64,000 nt of DNA from Pseudomonas fluorescens (GCF_003732425.1 NZ_MOBX01000003.1:682001-746000); one strand, 5' to 3'. Shown: positions 52,877 through 61,154, counted from the stretch's first letter. Notes: generated by a model from the sequence alone, not told the origin. Made by a program: numbers and translations.

Positions 52877-53256
52877 ATACCGCTGAACTGATAGTCGGAG
52901 GATTGTGTGGCGTAGTGATTATCTCAATGATCATCTGGATCGGGATAGCTCTCTACATTGCACACATCAAGATGGACGTGATTCTTGAACACCTCAAAAA
53001 CAGCTCTGCCGGCACTAGGTTAGCTGCGCTGAAGCACGGAGGTGCTTGGGGGCGGTTGCTTTTAGTAGGTGGCGCCTCTGGTCTCGTTACGTTCACGAAT
53101 TTCTATATGAGACGCGGCACGCTCAGCGCCGATGACGTAGAGAATTTTCCTTCCTCACTCAAGCAGAGACTTGTGTTGATGCAATGGAGCGCAATAGTGC
53201 TGCTTTCTGCGATGGTTGTGCTGGTTGCTTTGGGGAAATCAGGAGTACTCAAGTAA
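52873..53256 (+). CDS. Putative membrane immunity protein 1
   Basis: A 127-residue protein with membrane spans near residues 7-30 (GGLCGVVIISMIIWIGIALY), possibly 63-78, and 103-122 (WSAIVLLSAMVVLVAL). Its start overlaps the effector stop (ATGA), the usual coupling of toxin and immunity. It is paralogous to the next gene over its whole length (shared KMDxxLEHLxN, HGGxWGxLLLVGG and LKxxLVxxQWS). Likely protects the inner membrane from the effector. Confidence 0.62.
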   Translation: MNTAELIVGGLCGVVIISMIIWIGIALYIAHIKMDVILEHLKNSSAGTRLAALKHGGAWGRLLLVGGASGLVTFTNFYMRRGTLSADDVENFPSSLKQRLVLMQWSAIVLLSAMVVLVALGKSGVLK

Positions 53257-53341
53257 CCGGATGAGAAGCGTGCTCGGCCCCGTTTAAACGCTTGGAAACC
53301 ACAGGCAAGTGGGCTGGTGAGAAAATCTACTCCGCAGGGAA

Positions 53342-53728
53342 GTGAGTTTGAACGTCGTTGATAAGGTACTTCTGTCCATTGCCATCGTTGATCTGGCAGG
53401 GCTGATTCTTTGGATAGGCCTCTGTTTGCACCTGGCCTATACGAAGATGGATTTGATGTTGGAGCACCTGAATAATTGCTCAGCCATCATGACTCGGGCG
53501 CCGCTTCGGCATGGTGGGCCTTGGGGAAAGCTTCTACTTGTAGGCGGCATTTCAGGAATTGTGACGTTCCCTCAGTTCTATTTGAAAAGGGGTGAGCTGA
53601 GCTCTGAAGATTTGGCCAGTTTCCCAGCTCCCCTCAAACGGAAGCTAGTAATGCTGCAATGGAGCGTCATTTCTCTGTTGTTGGTCATGATCAGCTTTGG
53701 GATCGCTGTTAAGTCAGGTTTTGTTTAG
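53342..53728 (+). CDS. Putative membrane immunity protein 2 (paralogue of the preceding gene)
   Basis: A 128-residue two- to three-span membrane protein aligned end to end with the gene at 52873, e.g. LHLAYTKMDLMLEHLNNCSA, GGPWGKLLLVGGISGIVTF and FPAPLKRKLVMLQWSV. The listed start is GTG 53342, but AGGGA is too close. TTG 53348 with the same AGGGA 8 nt away may be the true start. The tandem duplication suggests either dosage or protection against a variant effector. Confidence 0.6.
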   Translation: MSLNVVDKVLLSIAIVDLAGLILWIGLCLHLAYTKMDLMLEHLNNCSAIMTRAPLRHGGPWGKLLLVGGISGIVTFPQFYLKRGELSSEDLASFPAPLKRKLVMLQWSVISLLLVMISFGIAVKSGFV

Positions 53729-53790
53729 CGGTGCTGAGCACTGAGTCATCAAACCCAAAAAAATCTGCTTCCACTCCCGGCATCGCAAAA

Positions 53791-54078
53791 ATGAAAAAGC
53801 TTTTAATCGCGGCAATCCTCGTTGTAGCGACCATGCTCTACGTCGGCTACTACAACGCCGTTGAGGATGGCGACATCGAGACGATTGTCTTCATCAAGAA
53901 GCACCCCACGTTTCAGATGAAGTTCTACAACATCCACGCCAATGATGGCGAGATCAGGAAGGTGGAGCGCCTGACGGCGGAGGAGCGGGGGGGGATTATT
54001 GATTACTGCAGGTACCGGTTGGGCATCGATACAGACCTGAGCACTCAGGATGACGTCGATATGTGCTGGAAGAAATAG
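53791..54078 (+). CDS. Small signal-anchored protein, unknown
   Basis: A 95-residue protein with an N-terminal hydrophobic segment (KKLLIAAILVVATMLYVGYY) and a periplasmic-looking domain with DIETIVFIKKHPTFQMK and two cysteines (DYCRYRLG, DMCWKK). The frame is open to GTG 53731 without a better ribosome site; ATG 53791 puts the signal at the N-terminus. It is the last gene of the toxin-immunity unit, before a strong terminator. Possibly an additional immunity factor. Confidence 0.6.
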   Translation: MKKLLIAAILVVATMLYVGYYNAVEDGDIETIVFIKKHPTFQMKFYNIHANDGEIRKVERLTAEERGGIIDYCRYRLGIDTDLSTQDDVDMCWKK

Positions 54079-54090
54079 CACTATTTATAT

Positions 54091-54136
54091 GGCCGAGGTT
54101 GTCAGTTACGACTGGCAATCTCGGCCATTTTTTTTC
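54091..54136 (+). terminator. Strong terminator of the toxin-immunity unit
   Basis: Stem GGCCGAGGTTGTCAGT / ACTGGCAATCTCGGCC (two G-U or mismatch positions) with a TACG loop is followed by ATTTTTTTTTCG, 12 bp after the last stop. Confidence 0.93.
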
Positions 54137-54255
54137 GTCTGTTGGGGCAGAGGACGGATCTGCCGTGGGGGGCCGAGACGGAATGAAGTCTAGATAAACG
54201 CCAATGTTTAAAAAGACATCTCCAAACACTCTCGCAGGCTACATATCCTTGCGCC

Positions 54256-54548
54256 TTTGCCTACAGCTACGCCAGAATCCGCCGGCTTGTGCGCCTTGGG
54301 GGCGGATTCTATTGTGGTGCGGTCGCTGACGAATCAGCGATCGGGTTTGACCGCCCGCCCAATATCAAGGCGCGCCAGCGTTCTGCACGTGTTCAGGCAT
54401 TGTCTGAAATCATGTCGCGGTGGCTGTGCGTGGGACACCTTCGGGTGTGCCGGATTCCTTGATGTCCGGTCGGTCAACCCGCGTACAGCTGCCACCCTGT
54501 TTGTTTGACCGCGAACGGTGGCGGCTCCAGTCATCAAGGAGCTTCACC
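54256..54548 (+). ncRNA. Structured leader RNA of DUF6124 gene, copy 2 (candidate bistable switch)
   Basis: Same architecture as copy 1 with different bases: P1 TCGCTGA/TCAGCGA (54323-54340); P2 GGGTTTGACCG (54343-54353) with CGGTCAACCC (54471-54480); P3 ATATCAAGG (54362-54370) with CCTTGATGT (54457-54465, one G-U); P4 TTCAG/CTGAA (54392-54408); P5 ACACC-TTCG-GGTGT (54435-54448). Third arm GTTTGACCG (54503-54511) plus CATCAAGG (54532-54539) pairs perfectly with the 3' strands of P2/P3. The AAGG of that arm is part of the AAGGAG ribosome site (54536-54541), so this pairing would block translation. An invariant GGTGGC (54419-54424) can also pair with GCCACC (54491-54496). Confidence 0.7.
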
Positions 54549-54908
54549 ATGATCAAACCAACACCCAACCCGCCCGAAACCGCCTCGGTTTCCCCCTACG
54601 AATCCATCGATTCCAGAAAACTCCACGAAGCCGCCGACCGCGCGCTCGACCATTACCTCTGTCCGCCCGGTTCCACGCCGCCCCCACGTAAAAACCGTGG
54701 GATGTATGCCGTCACCGCCGACAACAAAACCGAAGAACTGCTGGTCGATGCCAGTGCAACACTCGCTTCGGCCAAAACCATCGCCCAGAACGTCTCCAGC
54801 CTGTTGCCGGCATCGCAGCGCCATGCGCTGGCGGGGATTGCGCAGCTGATCATGCTCGGGGAGTTGGCGGTGAATCGGGCGTTGGATAATTTGCAGTTGC
54901 CGGAGTGA
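54549..54908 (+). CDS. DUF6124-family small protein, copy 2
   Basis: A 119-residue near-twin of the protein at 50537 (changes only K to R near residue 24 and the last residue G to E). AAGGAG lies 7 nt before ATG and is directly inside the predicted third arm of the leader. Function unknown. The near-identity of the proteins contrasts with the strongly diverged but structure-preserving leader stems. Confidence 0.8.
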   Translation: MIKPTPNPPETASVSPYESIDSRKLHEAADRALDHYLCPPGSTPPPRKNRGMYAVTADNKTEELLVDASATLASAKTIAQNVSSLLPASQRHALAGIAQLIMLGELAVNRALDNLQLPE

Positions 54909-54957
54909 TGTAGGTGTCGGGGACACTTGGTGATTAATCGGGTGTCCATTCTGGCGC

Positions 54958-55118
54958 CTTCGCGAGCAGGCTCGCTCCCACAGGGTTTTGTGTTGGTCAG
55001 GGATGTTGTGTCCGTCCCTGAAACCGTTGGGAGCTGGGCTGGCAGCGATGGCGATGGCACATGCGCTGTTTCCGTTTTCTGAGATATTTGTGTGGGAGCC
55101 TTCGGCAGCTCCTACAGT
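54958..55118. repeat. Two single REP halves at the right island joint
   Basis: CGCGAGCAGGCTCGCTCCCA lies at 54961-54980 and a half of the CCTTCGGCAGCTCCTACAG family at 55091-55118. The latter overlaps the last codons of hxcV. They mark the right end of the island, before T2SS genes resume. Confidence 0.75.
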
Positions 55119-55486
55119 GGGCGGCTTAGCAGGGTTTCGAGTTTTGCTAGTGGTGGCGCGTCCTGATTGCGGTCGAATACCTGAATACCAATCTTGAGTA
55201 AGCGGCCGTTTTCGGCTGCGCTAATGAGCTGTTCGCAACGCAGCAATAACCGCCCCTGATCACACTCCTGCGCTTTCATACCCATCGGCAACTTCCCTTC
55301 CAGCCGCAACTCCGCCATCCGACTCTGCGCCGCAATCAGCGCCACCGACCGATCCCTTAAAACCCCGCTGCTCTGCGTCATCAACCCCGCCACGCGCACA
55401 GCCGCCGACATCGCCACGGCAATAATCGCCAGCGCCACCAGCACCTCAATCAACGTGAAACCTTCTTCCCGCGAACGCGCACGCAT
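55112..55486 (-). CDS. hxcV: Type II secretion minor pseudopilin, GspI/HxcV-like
   Basis: A 124-residue prepilin with leader MRARSREEG and the FTLIEVLVALAIIAVAMSAA helix, plus GspI-type features (LIAAQSRMAELRLEGKLP and MGMKAQEC). It would cap the pseudopilus with HxcW, HxcU and HxcX. It is divergent from hxcT. In P. aeruginosa hxcV lies next to hxcP, whereas here ~10 kb of foreign DNA separates them. The 3' end overlaps a REP half. Confidence 0.86.
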   Translation of the reverse strand: MRARSREEGFTLIEVLVALAIIAVAMSAAVRVAGLMTQSSGVLRDRSVALIAAQSRMAELRLEGKLPMGMKAQECDQGRLLLRCEQLISAAENGRLLKIGIQVFDRNQDAPPLAKLETLLSRPL

Positions 55487-55633
55487 ACATGGCCCAAAGC
55501 TAAAACCCAGCCCTCGACGCTAACCCGCGTGCTTGACGGCTTGACGACGAAAACACCCGAGGATTTTCAACATCACTGACATATCTTCTTGCAACACTGC
55601 GCGTCGAATCGAATCAAGCCAGGGTATGTCGAG

Positions 55634-56092
55634 ATGGATATCGCACCTTTCAAATCGCTTCAGCAACCGATGCGCACGCCGCGTGGGCAGCAGGGTTTTA
55701 CCCTGATCGAGATCATGGTGGTCGTGGTGATTCTGGGGATTCTCGCGGCGATGGTGGTGCCCAAGGTGCTCGACCGGCCGGATCAGGCGCGGGCGACGGC
55801 GGCGAAGCAGGATATTGGCGGGTTGATGCAGGCGTTGAAGTTGTATCGCCTCGACCACGGCACTTACCCGAGCATGAACCAGGGGCTGAAGGTGTTGGTG
55901 GAGCGGCCGGCGGATGCGAAGAACAGCAATTGGCGCTCGTACCTGGAACGCCTGCCGAACGATCCGTGGGGTCGTCCTTATCAATACCTCAACCCCGGCG
56001 CCAATGGTGAGATCGACATCTTTTCCCTCGGTGCCGACGGTCAGCCGGACGGCGACGGCGTGAATGCCGATATCGGTTCCTGGCAGTTGTAA
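55634..56092 (+). CDS. hxcT: Type II secretion major pseudopilin, GspG/HxcT
   Basis: A 152-residue major pseudopilin. Leader up to RGQQG, then FTLIEIMVVVVILGILAAMV, and the GspG C-domain (LKLYRLDHGTYPSMNQGLKV, NDPWGRPYQYLNPG) with acidic calcium-site residues near SLGADGQPDGDG. It polymerises into the pseudopilus that pushes substrates through HxcQ. ATG 55634 has AGGG 9 nt upstream and is preferred to the TTG at 55589; ATG 55670 would give the shortest leader. First gene of the long plus-strand operon. Confidence 0.92.
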   Translation: MDIAPFKSLQQPMRTPRGQQGFTLIEIMVVVVILGILAAMVVPKVLDRPDQARATAAKQDIGGLMQALKLYRLDHGTYPSMNQGLKVLVERPADAKNSNWRSYLERLPNDPWGRPYQYLNPGANGEIDIFSLGADGQPDGDGVNADIGSWQL

Positions 56093-56100
56093 GGCCGGCC

Positions 56101-57060
56101 ATGAACAGCCGCTCGCCTGAGGGGGCGAAGCAACAGGGCATGGCGATTATCAGCGCGTTGTTGATTGCGGCCGTGGTGGCGGTGATTGCGGCGGGCATGT
56201 TGACGCGCCAGAGCGTGTCGACCCGGGCGCTGGAGGCGGATCAGCAGCGTGTGCAGGGCCGTTGGCTGCTGCAGGGCGGGTTGGAGATCAGCCGTCAGTT
56301 GCTCTGGGATGCACGTCAGCGCGATCCGCTGACCCGGCTCGATCAGCCGTGGGCGCAACGTCTCTCCGCGCAAGGTTTTGAGGGGCGACTGGAGGATGAG
56401 CAGGGCAAGTTCAACCTGCGCAATCTGGTGGCCAACGAGCGGGTGGACGAGGCGCAGGTCGCGGCGTTTCAGCGCTTGTGCGAGTTGATCGGGATCAGTG
56501 CCGGGTTGAGTCAGCGCATCAGTCAGCGGGTGATTGCGTCCTACCCGCGACTGCTGAATGCGCAGATTGCCGAGGCGCCGAAAACGGGTTTCGACAGTGG
56601 CCGCGCGACCTCGCCCAACGCTTCACGCAAACCGCAGAAGCCGACGCTGCCGATGCTGCGCAACATCGATGATTTGCGCAGTGTCGACGGCGTGAATGAG
56701 GCGGTGATGGGCAAACTGGCGCCATACCTGACGGTGATCCCCGCGACGACGTGGCTCAACGGCAACACCGCCACCGCGCCGGTGTTGGCCGCTTATGTGC
56801 CGGGGCTGTCGCTGGAGCGTGCCAATGCGCTGATAGCCGAGCGCGATGCCGGGCGCTGGTTTATCAACCGTGGCGACTTCGTTAACCGCTTGCGCATGCC
56901 GCAACTGGAGCTGACCAGCGTCAAGGTCGGCATCACCAGTGACTGGTTTCGCCTGCGCGGTGAGGCGCGGCGCGATCAGCGGCGGGTCAGTCTTGAGGCG
57001 TTGTTGCATCGCAGCCAGGACCGCTTGCCGCAAGTGATCTGGTCGCGGGTGGGCGTATGA
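56101..57060 (+). CDS. hxcX: Type II secretion minor pseudopilin, GspK/HxcX
   Basis: This 319-residue protein has a prepilin-like leader (GAKQQGMAIISALLIAAVVA) lacking the glutamate at mature position 5, as is normal for GspK. It has a large helical insert with SAM-like repeats (VDGVNEAVMGKLAPYLTVIP, VPGLSLERANALIAERDAG). It sits at the pseudopilus tip and controls its length. It starts 8 bp after hxcT and overlaps hxcY by 4 bp. Confidence 0.9.
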   Translation: MNSRSPEGAKQQGMAIISALLIAAVVAVIAAGMLTRQSVSTRALEADQQRVQGRWLLQGGLEISRQLLWDARQRDPLTRLDQPWAQRLSAQGFEGRLEDEQGKFNLRNLVANERVDEAQVAAFQRLCELIGISAGLSQRISQRVIASYPRLLNAQIAEAPKTGFDSGRATSPNASRKPQKPTLPMLRNIDDLRSVDGVNEAVMGKLAPYLTVIPATTWLNGNTATAPVLAAYVPGLSLERANALIAERDAGRWFINRGDFVNRLRMPQLELTSVKVGITSDWFRLRGEARRDQRRVSLEALLHRSQDRLPQVIWSRVGV

Positions 57061-58235
57061 GCCAGTTGAAGGTGGCGTTGCCGCCCTTGGCGGAACTGGA
57101 TCTGCACAGTGAATTGCACTGCGCCTGGCTGGATCGTCAGGGCCAGGTCACGCGGGAAGAACGCCGCAGTCTGAGCCAGTTGAGTCAGCAGTCGAAACTG
57201 CCGCCGCTGGTGTGTTTTCTGCACCCGGCTGACAGCCTGTTGGCGAGTCTCGATTTACCGCCGCTGCCCGCGAACAAGATTGTCGCGGCGGTGCAGTGTG
57301 CGGCGCAGGCCTTGATGCTGGGCGACAGCAGCGAGATGCACATTGCGCACAGCACGCGGGACGAGGCCGGGCAGGTGCAGATCGCCTGGGTGCCTCGGCA
57401 GCACTTGTTGCGTTTGGGTCAGTTGCTGAAAAGCGTTGGGCTGAACCTGCGCGGTCTCTATCCGGCGCCGTACCGTTTGCCGGTGCTGCCGGGCACCGTC
57501 GCGTGTGTGCAGGACGGGCATTTGTTGCTGCGCGATAGCGTGCAAGCGGCGCGTGTGCAGCCGTTGTTCGATGACGGTTTCGACGGTGTTGTGTGGGAAC
57601 CGGGCGTCACTTTGCACTGGATCGGTGATCAACCGCCGCCGGGCGCTGAACTGCCGATGGCGGATGCGCAGCGCTGGACTGGGCCGCTACCGGGTTGGGG
57701 ATTGCATGGCGCGGTCCAGCAGCAACACACCGAGCATCGCGGCTGGGGCAGGGCGATCGCCCTCTCAGCGTTGGCCGTGGCGGTTTGGGTCGTTGGTTTG
57801 AACCTGTATGCCGCTCGCGAAGCCGGGCAGGGTCAGCAGCTGAAAACCCAGATGAACCTGCGGGTCAAGCAGGCCTTCCCTGAGTTGCCGGTGATCCTCA
57901 ACCCGCTGCAACAGGCTCGCCAGCAGTTGGCGGCGCGGCAGAAGGGCGCGGCGGATGATCCGGCGCAGACGTTCAATCGTCTGGTGTTGCAGGCCGGCAG
58001 TGGCATGCCGTCGATGGCTGGCAGTGTCGAGCGGTTGGCGTTTGTCGACGGTGCCTTGCAACTGAGTCTGCTCAGCGACGCTCGTCGTGGCGGCAATGAT
58101 CAGGAGTGGCAAAGCACGTTGGCGCAGGCCGGCATCAGCGTCACTGCCGACAACGAAGGCTGGACCTTGCGTCCGTCTACTGAAGCCACCCCAAGCGACA
58201 GCGATGACAGCGGCGGAGCAGAAGACGATGAATAA
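57057..58235 (+). CDS. hxcY: Type II secretion inner-membrane protein, GspL/HxcY
   Basis: A 392-residue protein with an N-terminal actin-like cytoplasmic domain (residues 1-230), one span (ALSALAVAVWVVGLNLYAA, ~240-258) and a periplasmic ferredoxin-like domain. It recruits the ATPase HxcR to the membrane with HxcZ. The acidic tail (TPSDSDDSGGAEDDE) is encoded partly by bases shared with the hxcZ start, an 8-bp overlap. Confidence 0.9.
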   Translation: MSQLKVALPPLAELDLHSELHCAWLDRQGQVTREERRSLSQLSQQSKLPPLVCFLHPADSLLASLDLPPLPANKIVAAVQCAAQALMLGDSSEMHIAHSTRDEAGQVQIAWVPRQHLLRLGQLLKSVGLNLRGLYPAPYRLPVLPGTVACVQDGHLLLRDSVQAARVQPLFDDGFDGVVWEPGVTLHWIGDQPPPGAELPMADAQRWTGPLPGWGLHGAVQQQHTEHRGWGRAIALSALAVAVWVVGLNLYAAREAGQGQQLKTQMNLRVKQAFPELPVILNPLQQARQQLAARQKGAADDPAQTFNRLVLQAGSGMPSMAGSVERLAFVDGALQLSLLSDARRGGNDQEWQSTLAQAGISVTADNEGWTLRPSTEATPSDSDDSGGAEDDE

Positions 58236-58776
58236 GCCCTCGCTCGCGCTCTACCGCGCCAAGTGGCAACGCTTCAACGCTCAGTTGCAGGCGCGTTGGC
58301 AGCCGTTGGCCCTGCGCGAAAAACGTATGGTTGCCGGCATGGCCGTTGCACTGATCGGCCTGCTGCTGTGGGTCGCGCTGATCCAGCCGCCGCTGAAGAA
58401 AATCGCTTATTGGCAAACCGAAACGCCAAAGCTGCGTGCGCAGACCGAAGCGCTGGAAGTGCTGTTGCGCGAGGTCAGCGTGCGCCCGGACGGGCAAAGC
58501 GTGGCGCAGTCGCTGGAGCAGACCCTGCAGGCCAGCGGCCTCGCCGGGCACTATCAATTGCAGGCCGGGGAGGCCGGCGCCTGGCAGTTGACCTTCGACG
58601 CGGCGCCGGCCGACGCCGTGCTCGACTGGCTGTTGAGCAACCCGGCACACCTTTCTCTGCAAGTGGTCGAGGCCCGTTTGCAACGCGCAGACAACCCCTC
58701 GACCGAAGTCACCGCCGGCACTTTGTCAGGCACCGTTCGCATGGATCAGGCGCTGGGCGCTAAGGAAGCTTCATGA
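58228..58776 (+). CDS. hxcZ: Type II secretion inner-membrane protein, GspM/HxcZ
   Basis: A 182-residue protein with one N-terminal span (MVAGMAVALIGLLLWVALI) and a periplasmic ferredoxin-like domain with a coiled stretch (LKKIAYWQTETPKLRAQTEA). It partners HxcY. ATG 58228 overlaps the end of hxcY by 8 bp; the frame is open further upstream but inside hxcY. The stop overlaps the hxcQ start (ATGA). Confidence 0.89.
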   Translation: MNKPSLALYRAKWQRFNAQLQARWQPLALREKRMVAGMAVALIGLLLWVALIQPPLKKIAYWQTETPKLRAQTEALEVLLREVSVRPDGQSVAQSLEQTLQASGLAGHYQLQAGEAGAWQLTFDAAPADAVLDWLLSNPAHLSLQVVEARLQRADNPSTEVTAGTLSGTVRMDQALGAKEAS

Positions 58777-61154
58777 AGGGGTCAGGATCCAAACCGGCAC
58801 GTCTGGCGTTGCCGATGCTGCTGATGGCGTTGAGCGCGTGCAGCAACACCGGCACGCCGCAGAATCAGCCGCCGTTGCTGGTCGACAGTGAACTCGGCCG
58901 GCCGCTGGCCAACACCCAGCGCAGCGGCGACGCGGTGCTCGACCGCGAGCGCGCACAGGCGCAGGCGCGACCTGTGCCGAAGCAATTGCACAACATCACT
59001 AAGAGTGCGCGCAGCGGCGCGGCGGCGTCGGGCATTGCGTTGCCGAGCAATCCTTTGGGCGATCAACCGGTGACGCTGAATTTTGTCGACGCTGATATTC
59101 AAGCGGTGGTGCGCGCGTTGTCGCGTTCCACCGGGCAGCAGTTTTTGGTCGACCCTCGAGTGAAGGGCACATTGACGCTGGTCTCGGAAGGTCAGGTGCC
59201 GGCGCGGCAGGCTTACGACATGTTGCTGGCGGCGTTGCGCATGCAGGGTTTCAGTGTGGTGGATGTTGGCGGCGTGGCGCAGGTGGTGCCGGAGGCGGAT
59301 GCGAAGTTGCTGGGCGGGCCGATTTACAGTGCTGATAAACCTGCGGGCAACGGCATGCTCACGCGGACGTTTCGCCTGCAATACGAGAACGCGGTGAACC
59401 TGATTCCGGTGCTGCGCCCGATCGTTTCGCCGAACAACCCGATCAACGCCTATCCGGGCAATAACACCATCGTCATCACCGATTACGCCGAGAACCTGAC
59501 CCGCGTTGCGCAGTTGATTGCGAGCATTGATTCGCCGAGTGCGATCGACACGGATGTGGTGCAGATTCAGAACGGTATCGCTGCTGATATCGCGCCGATG
59601 GTGGCGGATCTGCTGGATGCGCCGGGCAATGATCCGACGCAGAAAATCGCGGTGATTGGTGATCCGCGTTCCAACACCATCATCATTCGCGCCGGCAGCC
59701 CGGAGCGCACGGAGCTGGCGCGTAATCTGATTTACAAACTCGACAACGCGCAGAGCAATCCGAGCAATCTGCACGTGGTTTATCTGCGTAACGCGCAAGC
59801 GGCGAAACTGGCGCAGGCCTTGCGCGGTTTGCTCACCGGCGAGAGTGACAGCGGCACCAGTGACAGTGCGCGTTCGGTGCTCAGTGCCATGGGCGGCAGT
59901 ACCGGCGGTAGCGCTGGGCAGAATGGCCAGAGCGGTACGCAAAGCAGCGGCACGACATCGACCAGCAATAGCAACGGCAGTACCGGTGGCAGTTACGCAC
60001 AAGGCAGTGGCGGCACCAGTAGCAGCGGTAATCAGGCGAGCGAGCAGAACGTCGCCTTCAGTGCCGGCGGCGTGACCATTCAGGCTGACGCCACCACCAA
60101 CACTTTGCTGATTTCCGCGCCGGAGCCGCTGTATCGCAACCTGCGCGAGGTGATCGATCTGCTCGACCAGCGCCGCGCGCAAGTGGTGATTGAAAGCTTG
60201 ATCGTCGAAGTCGGCGAGGACGATGCCAGTGAATTCGGCGTGCAATGGCAGACCGGTAACCTCGGTGGCAACGGCGTGATCGGTGGCGCAAATCTAGGCG
60301 GTTCGGGGATCAACGTCAGCGGCAAGACCAGCATTGATGTGCTGCCGCAGGGTTTGAACCTGGGCTACGTCAACGGCACCGTCGACATCCCCGGCATCGG
60401 CAAGATTCTCGACCTGAAAGTGCTGGCCCGGGCGTTGAAGAGCAAGGGCGGCACCAACGTGTTGTCGACGCCGAACCTGCTGACCCTGGACAACGAAGCG
60501 GCGAGTATTTTTGTTGGGCAGACCATTCCGTTTGTCAGCGGCAGTTACGTGACTGGCGGCGGTGGCACCAGCAATAACCCGTTCCAGACCGTGACCCGCG
60601 AAGAGGTCGGTTTGAAGCTCAACGTGCGCCCGCAGATTTCCGAGGGCGGCACGGTGAAGCTCGATATCTATCAGGAAGTCAGCAGCATTGATGAGCGGGC
60701 TTCGGCCAGTGCCAATTCTGCGGGGATTGTCACCAACAAACGGGCGATCGATACCAGCATCCTGCTCGATGACGGGCAGATCATGGTGCTTGGCGGTTTG
60801 CTCCAGGACGGCTACAGCCAGAGCAATGACTCGGTGCCGTGGCTGGGTGACATTCCGGGAATCGGCGCGTTGTTTCGCAACGAGCGCCGGGCGATCACCA
60901 AGACCAACCTGATGGTGTTCCTGCGCCCGTACATCATTCGCGACAGCGAAGCGGGGCGCAGCATCACCCTCAATCGCTACGACTTCATGCGCCGGGCGCA
61001 GGGTGGTTTGCAGCCGGAACGCAGCTGGGCGATGCCGGACATGCAGGCACCGCAGTTGCCGACGGCGGCGCAGGGTGTGCCGGCGGTGGTGCCAAGTTCC
61101 GGCCCGCGAGCAACCATCAAAGCCGTGCCGATTGAAGGGAGCACACGCTTTTGA
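58773..61154 (+). CDS. hxcQ: Type II secretin, lipidated GspD/HxcQ
   Basis: A 793-residue outer-membrane secretin. A lipobox LMALSAC puts a lipid on C23, matching the self-piloting lipo-secretin HxcQ; this removes the need for a pilotin, and none is seen. N0 domain ~85-155 (LNFVDADIQAVVRALSRSTG), N1-N3 repeats, then a Ser/Gly/Asn/Thr low-complexity insert at ~385-420 inside the N3 region. The C-terminal secretin core has VPWLGDIPGIGALFRN. The Ser/Gly insert is encoded by GC-rich AGC/GGC codons. It is followed by a 624-bp repeat region before hxcR. Confidence 0.95.
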   Translation: MKGSGSKPARLALPMLLMALSACSNTGTPQNQPPLLVDSELGRPLANTQRSGDAVLDRERAQAQARPVPKQLHNITKSARSGAAASGIALPSNPLGDQPVTLNFVDADIQAVVRALSRSTGQQFLVDPRVKGTLTLVSEGQVPARQAYDMLLAALRMQGFSVVDVGGVAQVVPEADAKLLGGPIYSADKPAGNGMLTRTFRLQYENAVNLIPVLRPIVSPNNPINAYPGNNTIVITDYAENLTRVAQLIASIDSPSAIDTDVVQIQNGIAADIAPMVADLLDAPGNDPTQKIAVIGDPRSNTIIIRAGSPERTELARNLIYKLDNAQSNPSNLHVVYLRNAQAAKLAQALRGLLTGESDSGTSDSARSVLSAMGGSTGGSAGQNGQSGTQSSGTTSTSNSNGSTGGSYAQGSGGTSSSGNQASEQNVAFSAGGVTIQADATTNTLLISAPEPLYRNLREVIDLLDQRRAQVVIESLIVEVGEDDASEFGVQWQTGNLGGNGVIGGANLGGSGINVSGKTSIDVLPQGLNLGYVNGTVDIPGIGKILDLKVLARALKSKGGTNVLSTPNLLTLDNEAASIFVGQTIPFVSGSYVTGGGGTSNNPFQTVTREEVGLKLNVRPQISEGGTVKLDIYQEVSSIDERASASANSAGIVTNKRAIDTSILLDDGQIMVLGGLLQDGYSQSNDSVPWLGDIPGIGALFRNERRAITKTNLMVFLRPYIIRDSEAGRSITLNRYDFMRRAQGGLQPERSWAMPDMQAPQLPTAAQGVPAVVPSSGPRATIKAVPIEGSTRF

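Larger units (their letters stand above)
54191..55034. repeat. Right copy of the ~845-bp direct repeat
   Basis: This block matches 50178-51022 in order and orientation: upstream AT-rich block, structured leader, DUF6124 gene and single REP. Together the two copies bracket 51023-54190, the toxin-immunity module, so homologous recombination between them would delete about 4.0 kb. Confidence 0.88.

Noticed and set aside
58782..60245. Minus-strand frame of ~487 codons opposite hxcQ
   Set aside because: It is Arg/His-rich antisense of a secure secretin gene.
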